Below are positions 1-11,430 of a stretch of DNA of 64,000 nt, piece after piece (position 1 is the stretch's first letter; every line of letters begins with the position of its first letter). Origin of the DNA: Cristatella mucedo (lineage: Eukaryota; Bryozoa; Phylactolaemata; Cristatellidae). The stretch spans positions 1,156,001 to 1,220,000 of the forward strand of contig WPIO01000089.1 of assembly GCA_009760855.2 (NCBI GenBank). Reading direction: 5' to 3'. Below the pieces are notes generated by a model. That model worked only from the letters and a program-made list of their open reading frames with translations, was not told the origin of the DNA and did not search any database. Position numbers and translations under genes: made by a program.

Positions 1-615
1 TTGCCATCGATCCCACCCGTGACTGCATGTGGCCCACGTGACCATGGGTGACCAACGTGACCACGTGTGGGTGGCCTTTTTTTGTTGGCAGCGCCCCACA
101 GCATGCTGCTGGCTCAGCTGGACTGCCACTGCCTGCACTCTTTCTGGTTCACCACCAACACTGTCCAGTGGATCTGAGTGGCCTGCCCCGACCGAGCACA
201 GGCAGGCGAGAGCTTAACGACGTTGCTGAGCAACGTTTGGCAGTGCACACAGGATCAGGCATCGACCTCCTAGCTACTGCTCCTATGGCCATCGGCCTCT
301 GAGGCCAAAGCCGATGCAGCCATCACTGCCTCAGTTGCAGGCCACAGGCATGTCTGGGCATTCCTGGGTGCCTGCAAACAACAGCGGCATGTTGCTGCTC
401 TTCGACCTGCCTTGTCCTGGCCTCTCGAGAACGTGAACAGAAACAATCAGCCGACGAATAAGGTAGACCAGTGGATTCATCGAACACACTTCATTCCCGG
501 CTAACCGGGGGTAAGCAGTGCTAAGCATGAGATGCTGTTTTCGAGCGCAGCTCGACGGTGGGAAAAGCTTAAACCGGCAGCTGCTAGCTGACCCCTGACT
601 GCTAGCTTCGCTCAC
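1..615. other. Left edge, probable intron of the chitin synthase-like gene
   Basis: This stretch follows the splice donor of the 616-1110 exon on the minus strand, so it should be intron. I looked on both strands for the next chitin synthase exon and saw none. Short GTGACCA/CACGTG repeats lie at about 30-70. No repeat family of this window is recognisable here. Confidence 0.35.
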
Positions 616-1110
616 CAGCAGCACAGCCGAGCGCCGCGGCCAGGGCACGTCATTCCTCAGCAGGCCCATCCAGGCCGACATGAACGCGCCGACTGCGTAG
701 GGCAGGCACAGGGAAGCCATAAGCAGCACGAGTGTCAGGGGCTGCCTGGCAGGGTCGTCCACGTCGGCTGCCGATGACGACGAGTGCTTCAGCTGACTGC
801 GGTTCGAGTTCAGTTCCTGTGCCAGACGAACGGCCGAGACCTTGCTGAAGACAAGGCTCGCGAGAAACCCCAGGCTGATCAGCAAGGTCAAGGTCCACTT
901 CAGCACGATCCAGCCAAGCAGCGAGGGCCGATGCGAAGCAGCTCGTTGCTCCTCGAATTCCTCGACCTTGGCCTTGGCTTTCACAGTGAGCTGCCATCCA
1001 GCGCCGGTACCGGAAGATTCTGCCGTGACGGCGCAATCTCGCCCCCGAGCCGAGTCCGACGCTCTGTCACTGCTCTCGCGGAGAGGGCTTGCCGAGGCAG
1101 CTGCAGCCAT
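616..1110 (-). CDS. Probable chitin synthase, 5' coding exon (165 aa, partial gene)
   Basis: Chitin synthases are multi-pass membrane glycosyltransferases that polymerise UDP-GlcNAc into chitin. The exon gives a basic, Ser/Ala-rich start (about residues 1-60), a membrane segment (about 64-90) ending in LASLVFSKVS, a polar Ser-rich loop, and a second membrane segment (about 124-150) ending in LLRNDVPWPRR. A first helix followed by V(S/A)K, then a helix with LPY and a basic-aromatic-Pro end, resembles the N-terminal helix cluster of animal chitin synthases as I know them. The catalytic domain is not in the window. The chosen Met at 1110 has a good context (AAAATGG). The open frame extends upstream to an acceptor (ttgcttactttcag, exon edge about 1179), so the first exon may lie further right. 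The donor is CTG|GTGAGC after 616, and 165 whole codons leave phase 0. It could be another multi-pass protein. Confidence 0.45.
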
Positions 1111-1179
1111 TTTGCTGCAGCCAATGTGCCGGAGGAGAGCCGGCGGCCGGTCAGAACGAGCTCGAGCGACAACTCTGCT

Positions 1180-1538
1180 GAAAGTAAGCAAAATCCACTA
1201 GCAAGCAGACTCGCGAGGGCAGCAAAAGACTCGATTGAATACTTACCGCAGGCCATGCATGCAACCAACGTACGGAGCAGGCATCGAACGAGAGAGCCGC
1301 TTTCACGGCATGACAAGTTGGCTGCCTAGGGGAGGCGTAGAGAAAACAAGCTGTCCCACACCGGTGGCACGACAATCAATCCATCGGTGACGTTCCTAAG
1401 GCCTGAATAACCTGGCTGAGCATGCAGCCACTAGAAGCTGCTGCAGACGAGACTTCTCGTCCGGCTGCCTTCTGTCTAGGTGGGTGGGGGGTCGTGCCTC
1501 ACTAAGAATAAGCCGAGGAGACATGGTGACCTTGAACT
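1180..1538. other. Non-coding stretch upstream of the chitin synthase-like exon
   Basis: No gene or known repeat is seen. It should be 5' intron or 5' flank of the gene to the left. Confidence 0.3.
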
Positions 1539-1892
1539 AATAATAATAATAGTAATAATGCACTTGATAAAGCGCCCTCAGAGAACTTAATCTCTTTCTA
1601 GGCGCTTTATATTTGCTGCAGAGTGAAATGCAATTGAATGGTAAGTAAAATCATGCTTGAAAAACAAACAAAATGAATAACATGGTTAGGGGTGACATGC
1701 ACAGGATCAGCATGCAAATGTGGTTAGTGGCAGCATGCACAGTGTCAGCACGCATAAGCACATCAACGACGAATCACAGGGACCCACTAAATGCTGTCCT
1801 AAATAGGTGTGTTTTAAGTTCCTTTTAAATGTGGTCAGGTCTGGGGATGTTCTGACGCAGGTCGGGAGGGAGTTCCAGGCTTTGCAAGCCAG
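1539..1892 (-). mobile_element. LINE (L2/CR1-like), 3' end only
   Basis: Starts on the plus strand with a TAA-rich microsatellite, then the hairpin tail (aagcgccctcagagaactt...), then sequence nearly identical to the 3' end of the long LINE copy at 51062-52370. It is severely 5' truncated and carries only the last codons of the ORF. Confidence 0.8.
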
Positions 1893-3817
1893 AGGCCGCC
1901 ATTAATAGGTGGGCTATAGAAGACACGTTTGATTGATCGACTGGTCCATGGTTATGCCAAAGTGGTCGAGCCATGCCGCCGAGCACCGATTTTCTCTCAT
2001 GACACTAACGGCCCACTGGATGTGATGATGTGGCAGCAAGACCGAAGGAAATGTCGACAGAAAACCAGGCGAAAACTGACCGTGTAAACATGGCTTTAGC
2101 AGGGCCATACAGTGTGCCTTCAAGCCAGGCAGACATCTTTCAATGATTGGCTGGATAGGGCACCCTGTTATGATTGGCTGGCTTGAGCAAGTTTATGATC
2201 GTTCAGCCCTCAGCAAGAAAGGTTCAGCACTCCATAGAAACTATTCGCCTACCCGTACTTGGAGCCAAGCTTCAGCAAGATATTGTGAGGGCATGTGTAT
2301 CCATGTGACTCCATGAAATAATGAGAATTTGCCATGCTCGAGATCTTCCTTCGGGGGGGGGAGGGCACTTAAACCACTTTCCAGACATGCTCAATTGACA
2401 GTCAAAAGTGCACATCTCACATGACAACGATCTAAAAGAAATCGTAGGTCAGGGGAAATCAGCTTTGGGTGCCGATGAAGCACACATAGGTCACAAGGTC
2501 ACACGACTGCCTTTTGAGAAGACATTAGTGGACAAGTGGTTCAAGGAGATCCCTGTAGGTGAGATACGGCAGTTGAGCCGAGGCTGGAAGACCAACAGGT
2601 CTTGTGAGCAGTGGAGAGTTTGAGCATTTACTCTCGGCTGAGAAATGGTGACTGCATGGAAGGTATGCAATGTGCTCAGAATGAGATACAGTTCTTTTAG
2701 GGTGATATACAAATGTCTCATTGCTATTTTAGTCACGAAGGTTTGCAGAAGCTCAAGATCACGGTTAACACGAACAGCTGCAGTCCTGGGCTTGTGCAGG
2801 TGCTATCATGCGGCCTGGAAGGCAGGCCTTGTTCAGCTGCACCGTTGTCTGAGGGCAAAGTGCTTGATCACTAATTGCCGACTGATTGACCTGCAACAGG
2901 AATCGCCAGCAGCTGCCGAGGATACCGGTTCGGCCTGCTTACCTACTTTTGCAACAGGCCATCATAAAACCCAGGAAAGTCCTACTAATAAAAATGACTG
3001 CAATGACAGGCTCCAAAATGCTGTTTCTAAAAGGGTTTGGCTTCATGGCAGAAGCACATTGGGAGTCGACCAGTGGATGGTCGCAGCAGACGAGGAACGC
3101 AATGCTGCAAAGATACTGAGGTACAGCCTCGGCGAGATGGATGTGATTGCTTGCCGGGAATTATGGTTGGAGTGGCAAGGTGAGCTCGATGATAACTCCG
3201 ATGGAAGGAGAAGCATACAGCGTTGGCGGCCGGGCATGAATGCTACAAGAGCGGTCAGGCTCTGAAAGGCACGCCAGCTAATATTCTGGATTAAGGCCGT
3301 GGGTGTCAATTTCTCAAGTGGAGATTTTCGAGACAGCTGCTGTCACTGGTCTAGGGTCTGGACTTTGGACTCAGACCCTCCGACTGCCTTCAGCTGACCC
3401 CCAACTGACCCCAGCTCAGCCTCAGTGGAGGAACACTAGATGCCCCCCAGCTAGGTTAATGAGCAAGGCCAGTGGAAGATGTAACACGATTGGGTAGCAA
3501 TAGGATGCCTGCTGCAGGCAAAACTGATTGCAGATGCCTACCAGACACGAAAAAAGGACCCGGAACCAAAAGGCAGCATTAGTCATGACGACCTTCAGCA
3601 ACTAGGGGTCTGGCGTTAGTCACTCAAGAGCCTGGGGGATGCAGCAGTTTCCCGTGAACATGTGATGTAAAGGAAACAAAAATTAATTAAATAACAGATA
3701 AGTTACATGTCTACGAAAACTTAGCGTGTGCAGGGCTAGTAATAGCTGAGTTCCCAAGAACATGGAAATAAGGACTCTAAGGACTCTAAAAAACTTCTAG
3801 ATCTTCCAAATAATATG

Positions 3818-3828
<11 letters not shown>
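1893..3828. other. Intergenic DNA with no recognised gene
   Basis: An open frame of 206 codons at 2645-3265 (plus) is the longest here, but its protein has no motif or domain I recognise and no splice context. I treat the block as non-coding. No window-wide repeat was recognised. Confidence 0.4.
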
Positions 3829-3849
<21 letters not shown>

Positions 3850-3862
3850 CGTGCGTGCGTGC

Positions 3863-3959
<97 letters not shown>

Positions 3960-3973
3960 GGTGTGTGTGTGTG
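3829..3973. repeat. (GT)n microsatellite
   Basis: About 145 bp of GT dinucleotides with short interruptions (gcgtgcgtgcgtgcggg near 3850 and gggtgggtggg near 3950), preceded by a short TA run. Confidence 0.97.
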
Positions 3974-4084
3974 CAGCAGCAAACTCGTTAAATGCAGAAA
4001 TTCAGGTATCGCTTGGCTAAGGATACCGAGGCACAGATGGTCAATGCATTTTGTGATTTCTCATCCCGATTTCTTTCTGTAAGT

Positions 4085-4325
4085 CATTACTTGCAGGTCT
4101 TTCGGCCTGTGCAATGAGCCGCTTACACTTGGTGCAAAACTCTGCAGCTGGGCTTGCCTGTCGTGAATGCTGAAAATGTCACATAAGACCACCTGTCACC
4201 GATCTGCCCTGGCTTCCAATGAAGCAGTGTAGTGACTGCATGGTTCTGTCTCTTAGTTTGAGGTCCCTTCATTCTCCTGTACCTGCCTATCTACCTGAAG
4301 CACTTATAAATCTGCAGCTCTCGTT
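4085..4325 (+). mobile_element. LINE (L2/CR1-like) fragment, decayed
   Basis: Plus-strand sequence matches the segment of the LINE ORF that reads [18 protein letters not shown] to [12 protein letters not shown] in the best copy, but with stops and frameshifts. It ends abruptly at both sides. Confidence 0.65.
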
Positions 4326-4929
4326 AGAATGACGTCGCGAAATCAGTGGGAAATCAGTGGCACGAGGGGCCCCGGCCTCCTGCCACCCCTAGTAAGTAAA
4401 GGAGCAGCTCTCACTGATAGCTGCGATCGCCGGGATTTTGCTTTTCACTTGGATTTAACTCCTCACTTTTAGCGGCATAACCCCTCCCCCTTACTAACCG
4501 GCCCGAAATGAGCTGTCGGTTTCAGTGCTCAGTTATGGCTGGATGCACTTCAACCGTACTATAGTCGTAAATTTCGCTGTATCCGGGCAGAGCAGTGGGA
4601 GGTGGGGGCAGAAGCTTTTGAGGTTACAAGCCTAGTCACCTAGCACTGTCATCTTGCTACCACCTCGGGAACAGTCTAGAATAGGCCAACTTATTCGGAT
4701 TGTCCCGTTCTGGGACTGGGTAGAGTGCCCGTGGCAGCACAACCTCGGCAGCAGCAGCACCAGCACCAGCAGACGCCGGCTTCATTCCTGGTGATACAAG
4801 CAATCCTCTTACACAGCACAATTTCCGTAGGGAAATATATTCGTCGGACTCCTCACTGAACGTATCAGAACGTAACGTCGGGAAGCTTTCGGATCTTGCA
4901 GGCATGCTGGGAGAGTTCGATCGAGCAGA
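4326..4929. other. Intergenic DNA, nothing recognised
   Basis: Contains a short run of gca/gcacca triplets near 4745-4775. No gene is supported. Confidence 0.3.
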
Positions 4930-6220
4930 GGCCAGCTATGGGTGTAGACTACCTGAACGACGACACACTTTTTCATGTATCCGTCATCTGACGTGCGTCC
5001 AAAGCACGAGGTACCACAGCATTCCGCGCTTGGTCCACTTCTTTTCACAAATTATACTCTTGCTCTTACCGTTGCTCAGCTCAGCCTAGACTCGAATTTC
5101 TAGCCGCACGACATGCATCATTGCCTGCGCGCTTTGATCCTCACTGCTTTCCAGCAGTAGGACAAGCTCTCTCAACTCCCCTGATGCACACATTGCAGCC
5201 ATTCGCACTTCAATGGCAACAAGCTATCTCAAATTGAACGACGATATAACCAACTTGCTAGTAGAGGGAAAGCATAGTGTTGCTCAGGAATCGGAAAACT
5301 ACACATCAAAATGGGCTCTGCCACAATACTTCCTGTAGCCTTAACTTTGAAATATTATTGTCCCGTTCAGAAGTCACATTTGAGTATGCCTACTTTCACC
5401 TATGCAACGTTGCCGAAATTCGAGCCAGCTTAGACAGGGATACCGCGTCCGAGTTGGTCCAGGCGTTTGTTGCATCCCTTCTCGGCTTCTGTAACTCGCT
5501 GCTTGCAGGTCATCCGGCTGGTGCAATTAGAATTAAGACGTGGTGCCAAACTCTGCAGCTAGGCTTGTCTGTCGTTAGGATTGTAGTTGCCACATTACAC
5601 AACTTTATCACCGGCCAGCATTGGCTCATCAAGCAGCAGATCGACTTCCAAGTTATGTCACCCACTTTTAGGTCCCTTCATTCTTTAGCTCAAGCCTACC
5701 TATTCGATTACTTTCCAATCATGCTCGGCAGCATACAACCAGCTCTTATGACTCAAGTCGTTAAGCTGAGCTTCGAACCAGCCTCTAATTCATTGGAGAC
5801 CGTGCCTTTTTGTTTGTACGTACCCAAAACCTCGAACTCACTCCGACTGACGTCACGACATCTCCTGACTTGACGATGCATAAAAAGGTACTAAAAATGC
5901 ACACGCCCCTCATGGTATTTGCTGGGTCGATGTGAATGGACCTTTGCGTGCTTATACGTCCTAACACTGTACATGTTATCACTAAGCAAGTTGGTTTGGC
6001 CCAGTGGTTAAGGTGCTCGCTCCGACCAAGGTCTGGCCGAGGTCGAGGGCTGGAGCCCTGTGGCATATGTGAAGCGCCTGAATAGAGATTGAAGTTCTCT
6101 TATGGCACTATACGAATGAATTATATTTTAAGCATATTGATATCATATGCTGATTTTACAGCATATGTTAAGTCCTTAGAAAGAGATTGAACTCTCTGAA
6201 GACACTATACAAATGGTGAT
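4930..6220 (+). mobile_element. LINE (L2/CR1-like), 5' truncated, with a nested SINE-B
   Basis: Frame-shifting plus-strand similarity runs from the GVPQGSVLG reverse transcriptase motif (about 5010) to the C-terminal domain; the open part is 5277-5873 (198 codons, with RSLHSLAQAYLFDY). The 3' hairpin tail is at about 6170-6215. A SINE-B copy interrupts it at 5989-6128. Many stops: a dead copy. Confidence 0.75.
5989..6128 (+). mobile_element. SINE-B (tRNA head, LINE-like tail)
   Basis: The tRNA-like head has a box A region (tggcccagtggttaagg) and a box B region (gagggctggagccctg). The tail gcgcctgaatagagattgaa...ttctct...ggcactata is the same hairpin tail as the local LINE family. Inserted in a LINE copy. 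Confidence 0.8.
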
Positions 6221-6299
6221 GACTGGTAAGATCATCACATACTTTCAATCTATGCCCATCTGTCGCTCGCGTGTCGAACAAAGACGTGATTTCCGCAGC

Positions 6300-6580
6300 C
6301 CTGCTCACAGTCTACATGGTTTGATTCCTATCTAAAAATCCTGGCTCCATCACGGCATTAAATCCGCCGACTTGACGACATTTTAAAAGAAATTCAAAAT
6401 CCACTTGCTCCTTAGCCGTGGCCCCTGTCCGGTGAAATGTCTTCAGTGTGTGTAAGGGTGCTGAAATTGTGCACATTATTACTATCCAATTTACATGCTA
6501 CCTTACCAGTACACGGGGAATGCCTAGAAAGAGATTGTATTGTCTTAGGGGGCCATACAACTATTTCATTATATTATTAT
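6300..6580 (+). mobile_element. LINE (L2/CR1-like) 3' fragment
   Basis: Resembles the LINE C-terminal end (TTFKRN-like codons near 6380) and closes with the hairpin tail (gcctagaaagagatt...) and an ATT-rich end. Decayed. Confidence 0.6.
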
Positions 6581-7245
6581 CACAAGTATGAGTGAGTTGA
6601 AAATGAGTCGAAATACAATGCCGTGCCGTCCATAAAGGTCACAAAAGAAGTATGAACAACACCGGCATTAGTAAAGAGGCGGAAAAATAATGAAACATTA
6701 CGATGTCAGACACTTTTTCCCACCGAAGCGAAAATGCGGCTCAGAGCAACAGAAGCAGCAGCAGTAGCAGCAGTGGCTGTCAGATCATTAAAAACAAAAT
6801 ATACGCCATTCCACCAGCCGGTAATTGTCATTTCAGCCACCAGACGCCATTAGAATCTTGCCGATAGCAGCTACACGAGCACGGTGCTCCCTCCCTGGGG
6901 GGGGGCCCATCGGATGGACCAAAGGCTAATGGAAGGGGGGTGATAACAAGGATGGAAATCTTCAGCTTCGAAGAAACTAGTTGCTGTTAAACGTGCTGAC
7001 TGCACCCGAGGTGTGTCGGCGAGGCCTGTGAGTGTGGCCTATGCTCTACATGATAGCAGCAGCAGTTGCATCAGGTCTAGGCTAACTTTCGCGAAAGTGC
7101 TAGTCAAGCGTAGGATCAGCCGATAGATTGCAACGGCAGAGCTTAGATTTGTAGGATGACAAGACCACGGCCTCGCCCACTTGAGTTGAGTCATTAGTGC
7201 TCTCGGCTCTTGCTTACCAACCAATGCCGTACGATCGAGCAAGAG
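6581..7245. other. Intergenic DNA, nothing recognised
   Basis: Only simple features are seen: a short agc/cag run near 6750 and a G-run near 6900. Confidence 0.3.
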
Positions 7246-7422
7246 ACGCTGAAGAGAGACAGAGAAATGAAGTTAGAAAGAGGAAGGGAGAGAGGAAGAG
7301 AGAGAGGAAGGGAGAGAGGAAGAGAGAGAGGTAGAGAGAGGAAGGGAGAGAGGAAGAGAAAGAGGTAGAGAGGGGAAGAGACAGCAGAGAGTGAGATGGG
7401 AGAGAGGGAGAGAGAGAGAGGA

Positions 7423-7511
<89 letters not shown>

Positions 7512-7790
7512 TACACCTACACATACACAAACACCGAGAGAGAGAGAGAGAGAGAAGAGAGAGGGAGATGGGAGAGAGAGAGAGATACACGCGTACGCGA
7601 ACACACACACGCACTCGCGAAGAAGGGGGCTGGAATGCCGAGAGTCAGTGAGATAGAGAAAAGGGAAGAAGAGAGAGAGAGAGCGATTGAGAGCACGAGA
7701 GAAAGAGAGATTGACGGAGAGCGGGAGAAATTGAGAGACGGGGAGTGAACGAGAGAGATGAAGAGGCGGATAGACGGTGAGAGAGCCGGC
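7246..7790. repeat. (GA)n microsatellite and GA-rich tract
   Basis: A pure GA core lies at about 7431-7506. It is flanked by degenerate GAAGGGAGAGAG-type repeats on the left and a mixed GA/CA tract on the right. The long Ser/Leu or Arg/Glu frames here are artefacts of the repeat. Confidence 0.95.
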
Positions 7791-8650
7791 GTGAGAGCAG
7801 TTTTTCTATACGTTCCAGCCGAGCGCAACATTCGCACGTGCGAGCACTCTAATGAGCAACAGAGCGACCGCGAAGCGAAACTCAGGATGTAGAGATAGGG
7901 CCGAGTCTTGACGAGCTTGCACACTTAAGATAACACTTTCCTGACCGCTATTAGATGGCACTGAGAGCCGGCACGAGCCTAAAGCGGCGGCGGCAGACGC
8001 TAGCGGCTGTTGCAGCACGTACCTCGGCGGCCGAGAGGAGATCGAACGCGAGCGACGCTCGGCTCGGTGGCGACGGGACTAGCGACGCGTACCCGTCCGG
8101 ACTCCGAGGGCACGATTCGCCTGCGCACGTGCTGCTGCGGGCGGCGCACCGTCGGCTGGCACCCGGGGGATCCGGAAGTAACCGCGTTACTTCAGCAAGC
8201 GCTAGCCGCACATTGCGTGCGACGGAAAGCGGAAGCGCGGCCAAGTAGCCGCAACGCCCACCTAGGCTACCGACCGCCACATGCCCCGCACTGATGAACA
8301 TGCGTGGGAGATTACCGCCCCCTACAGCCACCAACCCCCCCCCCCCCGAGGTGAGCCGCTGATGTCGTGAGTTGCACAATATGCTGCAGACGGTCATCAG
8401 TCATGCCTACTTTTAAGCGTCTTTTCGCCCAACGCGGCACCTCCCCGACCAATTAGCTTTCCGGCCAGTTACCTAGGCAGCGTGTGGCGCCCTAACGGCT
8501 TTGCTTAGCGACACGGCGGCTCAAGGCCGTTTGAGTGCTGAAACACAAAAATGAAGGTTATGTAAACCAAACACGAACGCGGTTGTTTTTTATTACCTTT
8601 GCCTGTATCTCTGTGCTAGATCTTATGGTGTATACACAATCTCGTTCCGG
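7791..8650. other. GC- and CpG-rich block without a recognised gene
   Basis: About 7950-8330 is rich in CG dinucleotides and opens frames on both strands (97 aa plus, 148 aa minus) with no recognisable domain. It could hold a promoter or a first exon of an unseen gene. A C-run occurs at 8336-8347. Confidence 0.3.
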
Positions 8651-8812
8651 TCAGCCCATTACGAGGCAAGGTGCTCGTTCTTCGTGACCGAGATAGAAGG
8701 TAGTGGTTTCGAATCCTACAGTGGGCGATCCTTGATTGCCAAGTGCAAGCGGTGGTGCTAGCCATTGAGGTGCTTCTGCCGTGATTCAAAATGAGGCTGC
8801 TAAATCAGCTTT
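8651..8812 (+). mobile_element. SINE-A (tRNA-derived)
   Basis: Head with box B ggtttcgaatcc followed by tacagtgggcgatccttgatt, and the family 3' end gaggctgctaaatcagct. Confidence 0.75.
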
Positions 8813-9633
8813 TATCTATTTGTTATTATTAAATCGCGCTTATTGTGTGCTAGTTGGACTATCGAAGGACACCGCCGAGCCAGAGAGGCATGAATCTTAG
8901 ATCTTAGCCCGTCTTTGCCCGGTAGCGTTCGCGAACTTCAGAATCCGTATTATGGGTTTGACGCCTTGAAACGGCGGGCGAGCGAAATCAGCCAGACTAT
9001 GACTTATGCTTATTATTCTCTGCGTCTGAATAATAGTGGTAGGAACCGATTATGTGATAATCTAAAGCCAAGACAATATTAAAGCCGAGACTGTGGAATA
9101 GGCAGGGAGTCGGTCCACTGGCATTGGAGCTGAGTAGCACCATCGCGCTCTACAAGAATCGCGGCGAGTCGCGGCAGTAGGTGAGCGCCTTTAACCCTCC
9201 ATCGCTGTCAAATAGACCTCACTAGCCGTATGGGTGCCGTCTTGTTATCTCGTCGCATGCGCCCTCTCCGTTGCTGCCGCATTCCCGTACTGTCCCTGCA
9301 TGCATCTGCGTGCAGTGGCGCTGCACTGTCGATTCGTTTGCTCTGAATCCGAGGCTCTCGGCCTAACTGCCATTGCTCACGAATCGACTGAGACTAGCAC
9401 CGTTGCTTTCGAGTGTGGTGCTTTCGGCTGAGTTCCGCTCAGACTCGAGAGCCGCTGCACCCTGCTCGTAACAATATTAGCGAACCTTCACCTTCGTTAC
9501 TTCACAAAGCCGTATGCCCACGCGTCCACTCGCCTGGCGAGCTTTGCACTGGGCTGCGGTCGGAGTGCAATTCGAGGAGGGCGACAACTCGATCTACTCC
9601 AATAGGCTGGCAAACGAGGGGAAAAGGAAAATA
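8813..9633. other. Intergenic DNA, nothing recognised
   Basis: No gene, RNA or known repeat was seen. Confidence 0.3.
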
Positions 9634-9797
9634 TATTAGCTGATTTAACAACCTCGTTTGTATAGCAGCAGAAGAGCTTTAACGGCTTTCACAACCGCTT
9701 GCAGTATGCAATACAGGATCGCCCACTGCAGGGTTCGAACCCACTACCTCGGTCGTGGAGAGCGATCATCTTACCTCCTGGGTTATCACAGCCGAGT
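9634..9797 (-). mobile_element. SINE-A (tRNA-derived)
   Basis: Reverse orientation: tagctgatttaacaacctcg at the left, then the family body, then box B complement (gggttcgaaccc) and the tRNA-like head. Confidence 0.8.
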
Positions 9798-10524
9798 AAT
9801 CATAATAAAACCTAAAACAAACCATGGCCGGAGGAGAAAAGCGGTCACAAAAGGACTGATCAGTTAACACCATATTGCAAAAAATAGATATCAACAATAG
9901 AAAACTGTAGAAGCTAGAGACAGCTTACAGAAAGTGCCTCGGTCTTTGAGCAAAATGTAGGGATTTAGCTTTTTGTCCCGACAAGATCTGATGACAATTG
10001 CAGGCCGACGACTACTATCGTTGTTTAGCTAGACACGGTGTAGCTATGCCATCGCCGGTGCTAAAGGACGGGCTGAGAATACCGTCTTGCATCCACTGTC
10101 AGATTGGCAGCCACTGTGGACTTTTAGTGCTAAAATTGCTTCAACGAAGACAAGGATAGAATAATGCCCACGTCGTTGCCTATCACTTGAATGCCGACTG
10201 CGATCGTTCGTGCTGAATATTCAATCCACCTGAGTCAATTAATGTATCAGGTAGTCCAGACTCATATCTTACAGACTTTAGGTCCTGCAAGTCGGCCAAG
10301 TTACTATTAACTAGATGATGACAGACTGAACTACTCACGGAAGCCCTAAAAACGCACGGCTGGAGTTGGTCAGTTTGCAGTCTTAAGTAGTAGTGCTAAA
10401 AAAAGACAGTATGCAAGTGATCGTCATTTGTCCGCCAGCTTTGGTGGATGGATGGTGTATTAAAGTTCTGTTCACATGACTGCATCTGCAGCAGCAGCTG
10501 GTCATTGTGTTCGATCTTGCCCGG
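9798..10524. other. Intergenic DNA, nothing recognised
   Basis: No gene or known repeat was seen. Confidence 0.3.
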
Positions 10525-10780
10525 CATCCGGGGTTACTAATCGCACTGACTCAAATCGCTTGGCAGTGCCTCGACCTAACCTCAAATCTTTGAAGACACT
10601 GCCTTTAGTATGTTTGCTCCCAAAGCCAGGTACTCGACTCCTTGACGACGATATTTGAAAATAAGCTAAAAATGCACCTGTTTGTCTCAGCATTTGGTGA
10701 GTCCTTGTGATTTTGTTGTCTTCGTGTGCTTATGCATGTTGACACTTCGCATGAGGCCATGCAGCCATATTAATCACCTG
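10525..10780 (+). mobile_element. LINE (L2/CR1-like) 3' ORF fragment
   Basis: The codons for SNRLAVPRPNLKSLKTL and LPKPGTRL match the C-terminal end of the LINE ORF ([19 protein letters not shown] in the best copy). It ends before the hairpin tail. Confidence 0.65.
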
Positions 10781-11013
10781 CAGCTGCAGTGGTCTCGTGG
10801 TTTTTCTCGGTATCAGCCTCTGGCAATAGTTGCAATGTCACGTCTCGCGAGGCGAGATTCACTGCAGGGCAAGCTCTCTGCAGGACGGCATTCACCGGTG
10901 GTGGCATGCGATGAAGGCGCGAGAGCAGCTCCGGCAGCCGGATGATCCAGAGCAATTAAATCAGCGTGCACACCAGGCAACGATCGTGTGACGAGATGAC
11001 ACCACCAGACGAC

Positions 11014-11019
11014 TTTATT
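11014..11019 (-). promoter_or_regulatory. Candidate polyadenylation signal of HDDC3
   Basis: AATAAA on the minus strand, about 285 nt past the HDDC3 stop at 11304. It is the first such hexamer I noticed downstream. Confidence 0.45.
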
Positions 11020-11303
11020 GGTACTTATGAGGTAGGGTCAACAAGATAACTCTGATAACGCTGATTACAGTAAGTACATCGGGATTTCCAGGGAAACCAC
11101 GGCTACGAGCGTGCCGCATGCATTCCTGCATTCGTTACTAGCATAAACTCAAGTGTTTCTACAAGCGTACGTTCCTGCGAAAAAACACACGACAGATCCA
11201 TTGCAGCGAATATTCCAATCAAAGGCGACCTCGAGATCGCTGACGCCCAAGTTTTCTTGGTCGCGAGCAGGCTCCAGCCGAGTTTCTCGGTCACGAGCAG
11301 GTT

Positions 11304-11430
11304 TCAGCCTCGAGACGGCACATCGACGCCTCGCTCAACGAACAGCCTTTGCAGGGCCGACTCCATCGCTTCGTTCGTGCCTCTCAGTCCAGCGACCACC
11401 TTTGCGGCCCACTCGAAGTACTCCTGCGCT
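11304..11430 (-). CDS. HDDC3: HDDC3 exon 5 (last)
   Basis: Reads [19 protein letters not shown] to [12 protein letters not shown] and a TGA stop. Acceptor cttgcatttcag. Confidence 0.94.

Noticed and set aside
331-1191. 286-codon minus frame taken as one uninterrupted exon
   Set aside because: A strong donor (GTGAGC) lies after 616, and the residues beyond it lose the membrane-protein character; I keep only 616-1110.
2645-3265. 206-codon plus frame
   Set aside because: No recognisable domain, no splice or start context, and ordinary length for chance in GC-balanced DNA.
3797-4082. Cys/Val- and His/Thr-rich frames over dinucleotide repeats (also at 7194-7656, 14654-14975 and 53655-54015)
   Set aside because: Translations of microsatellites.
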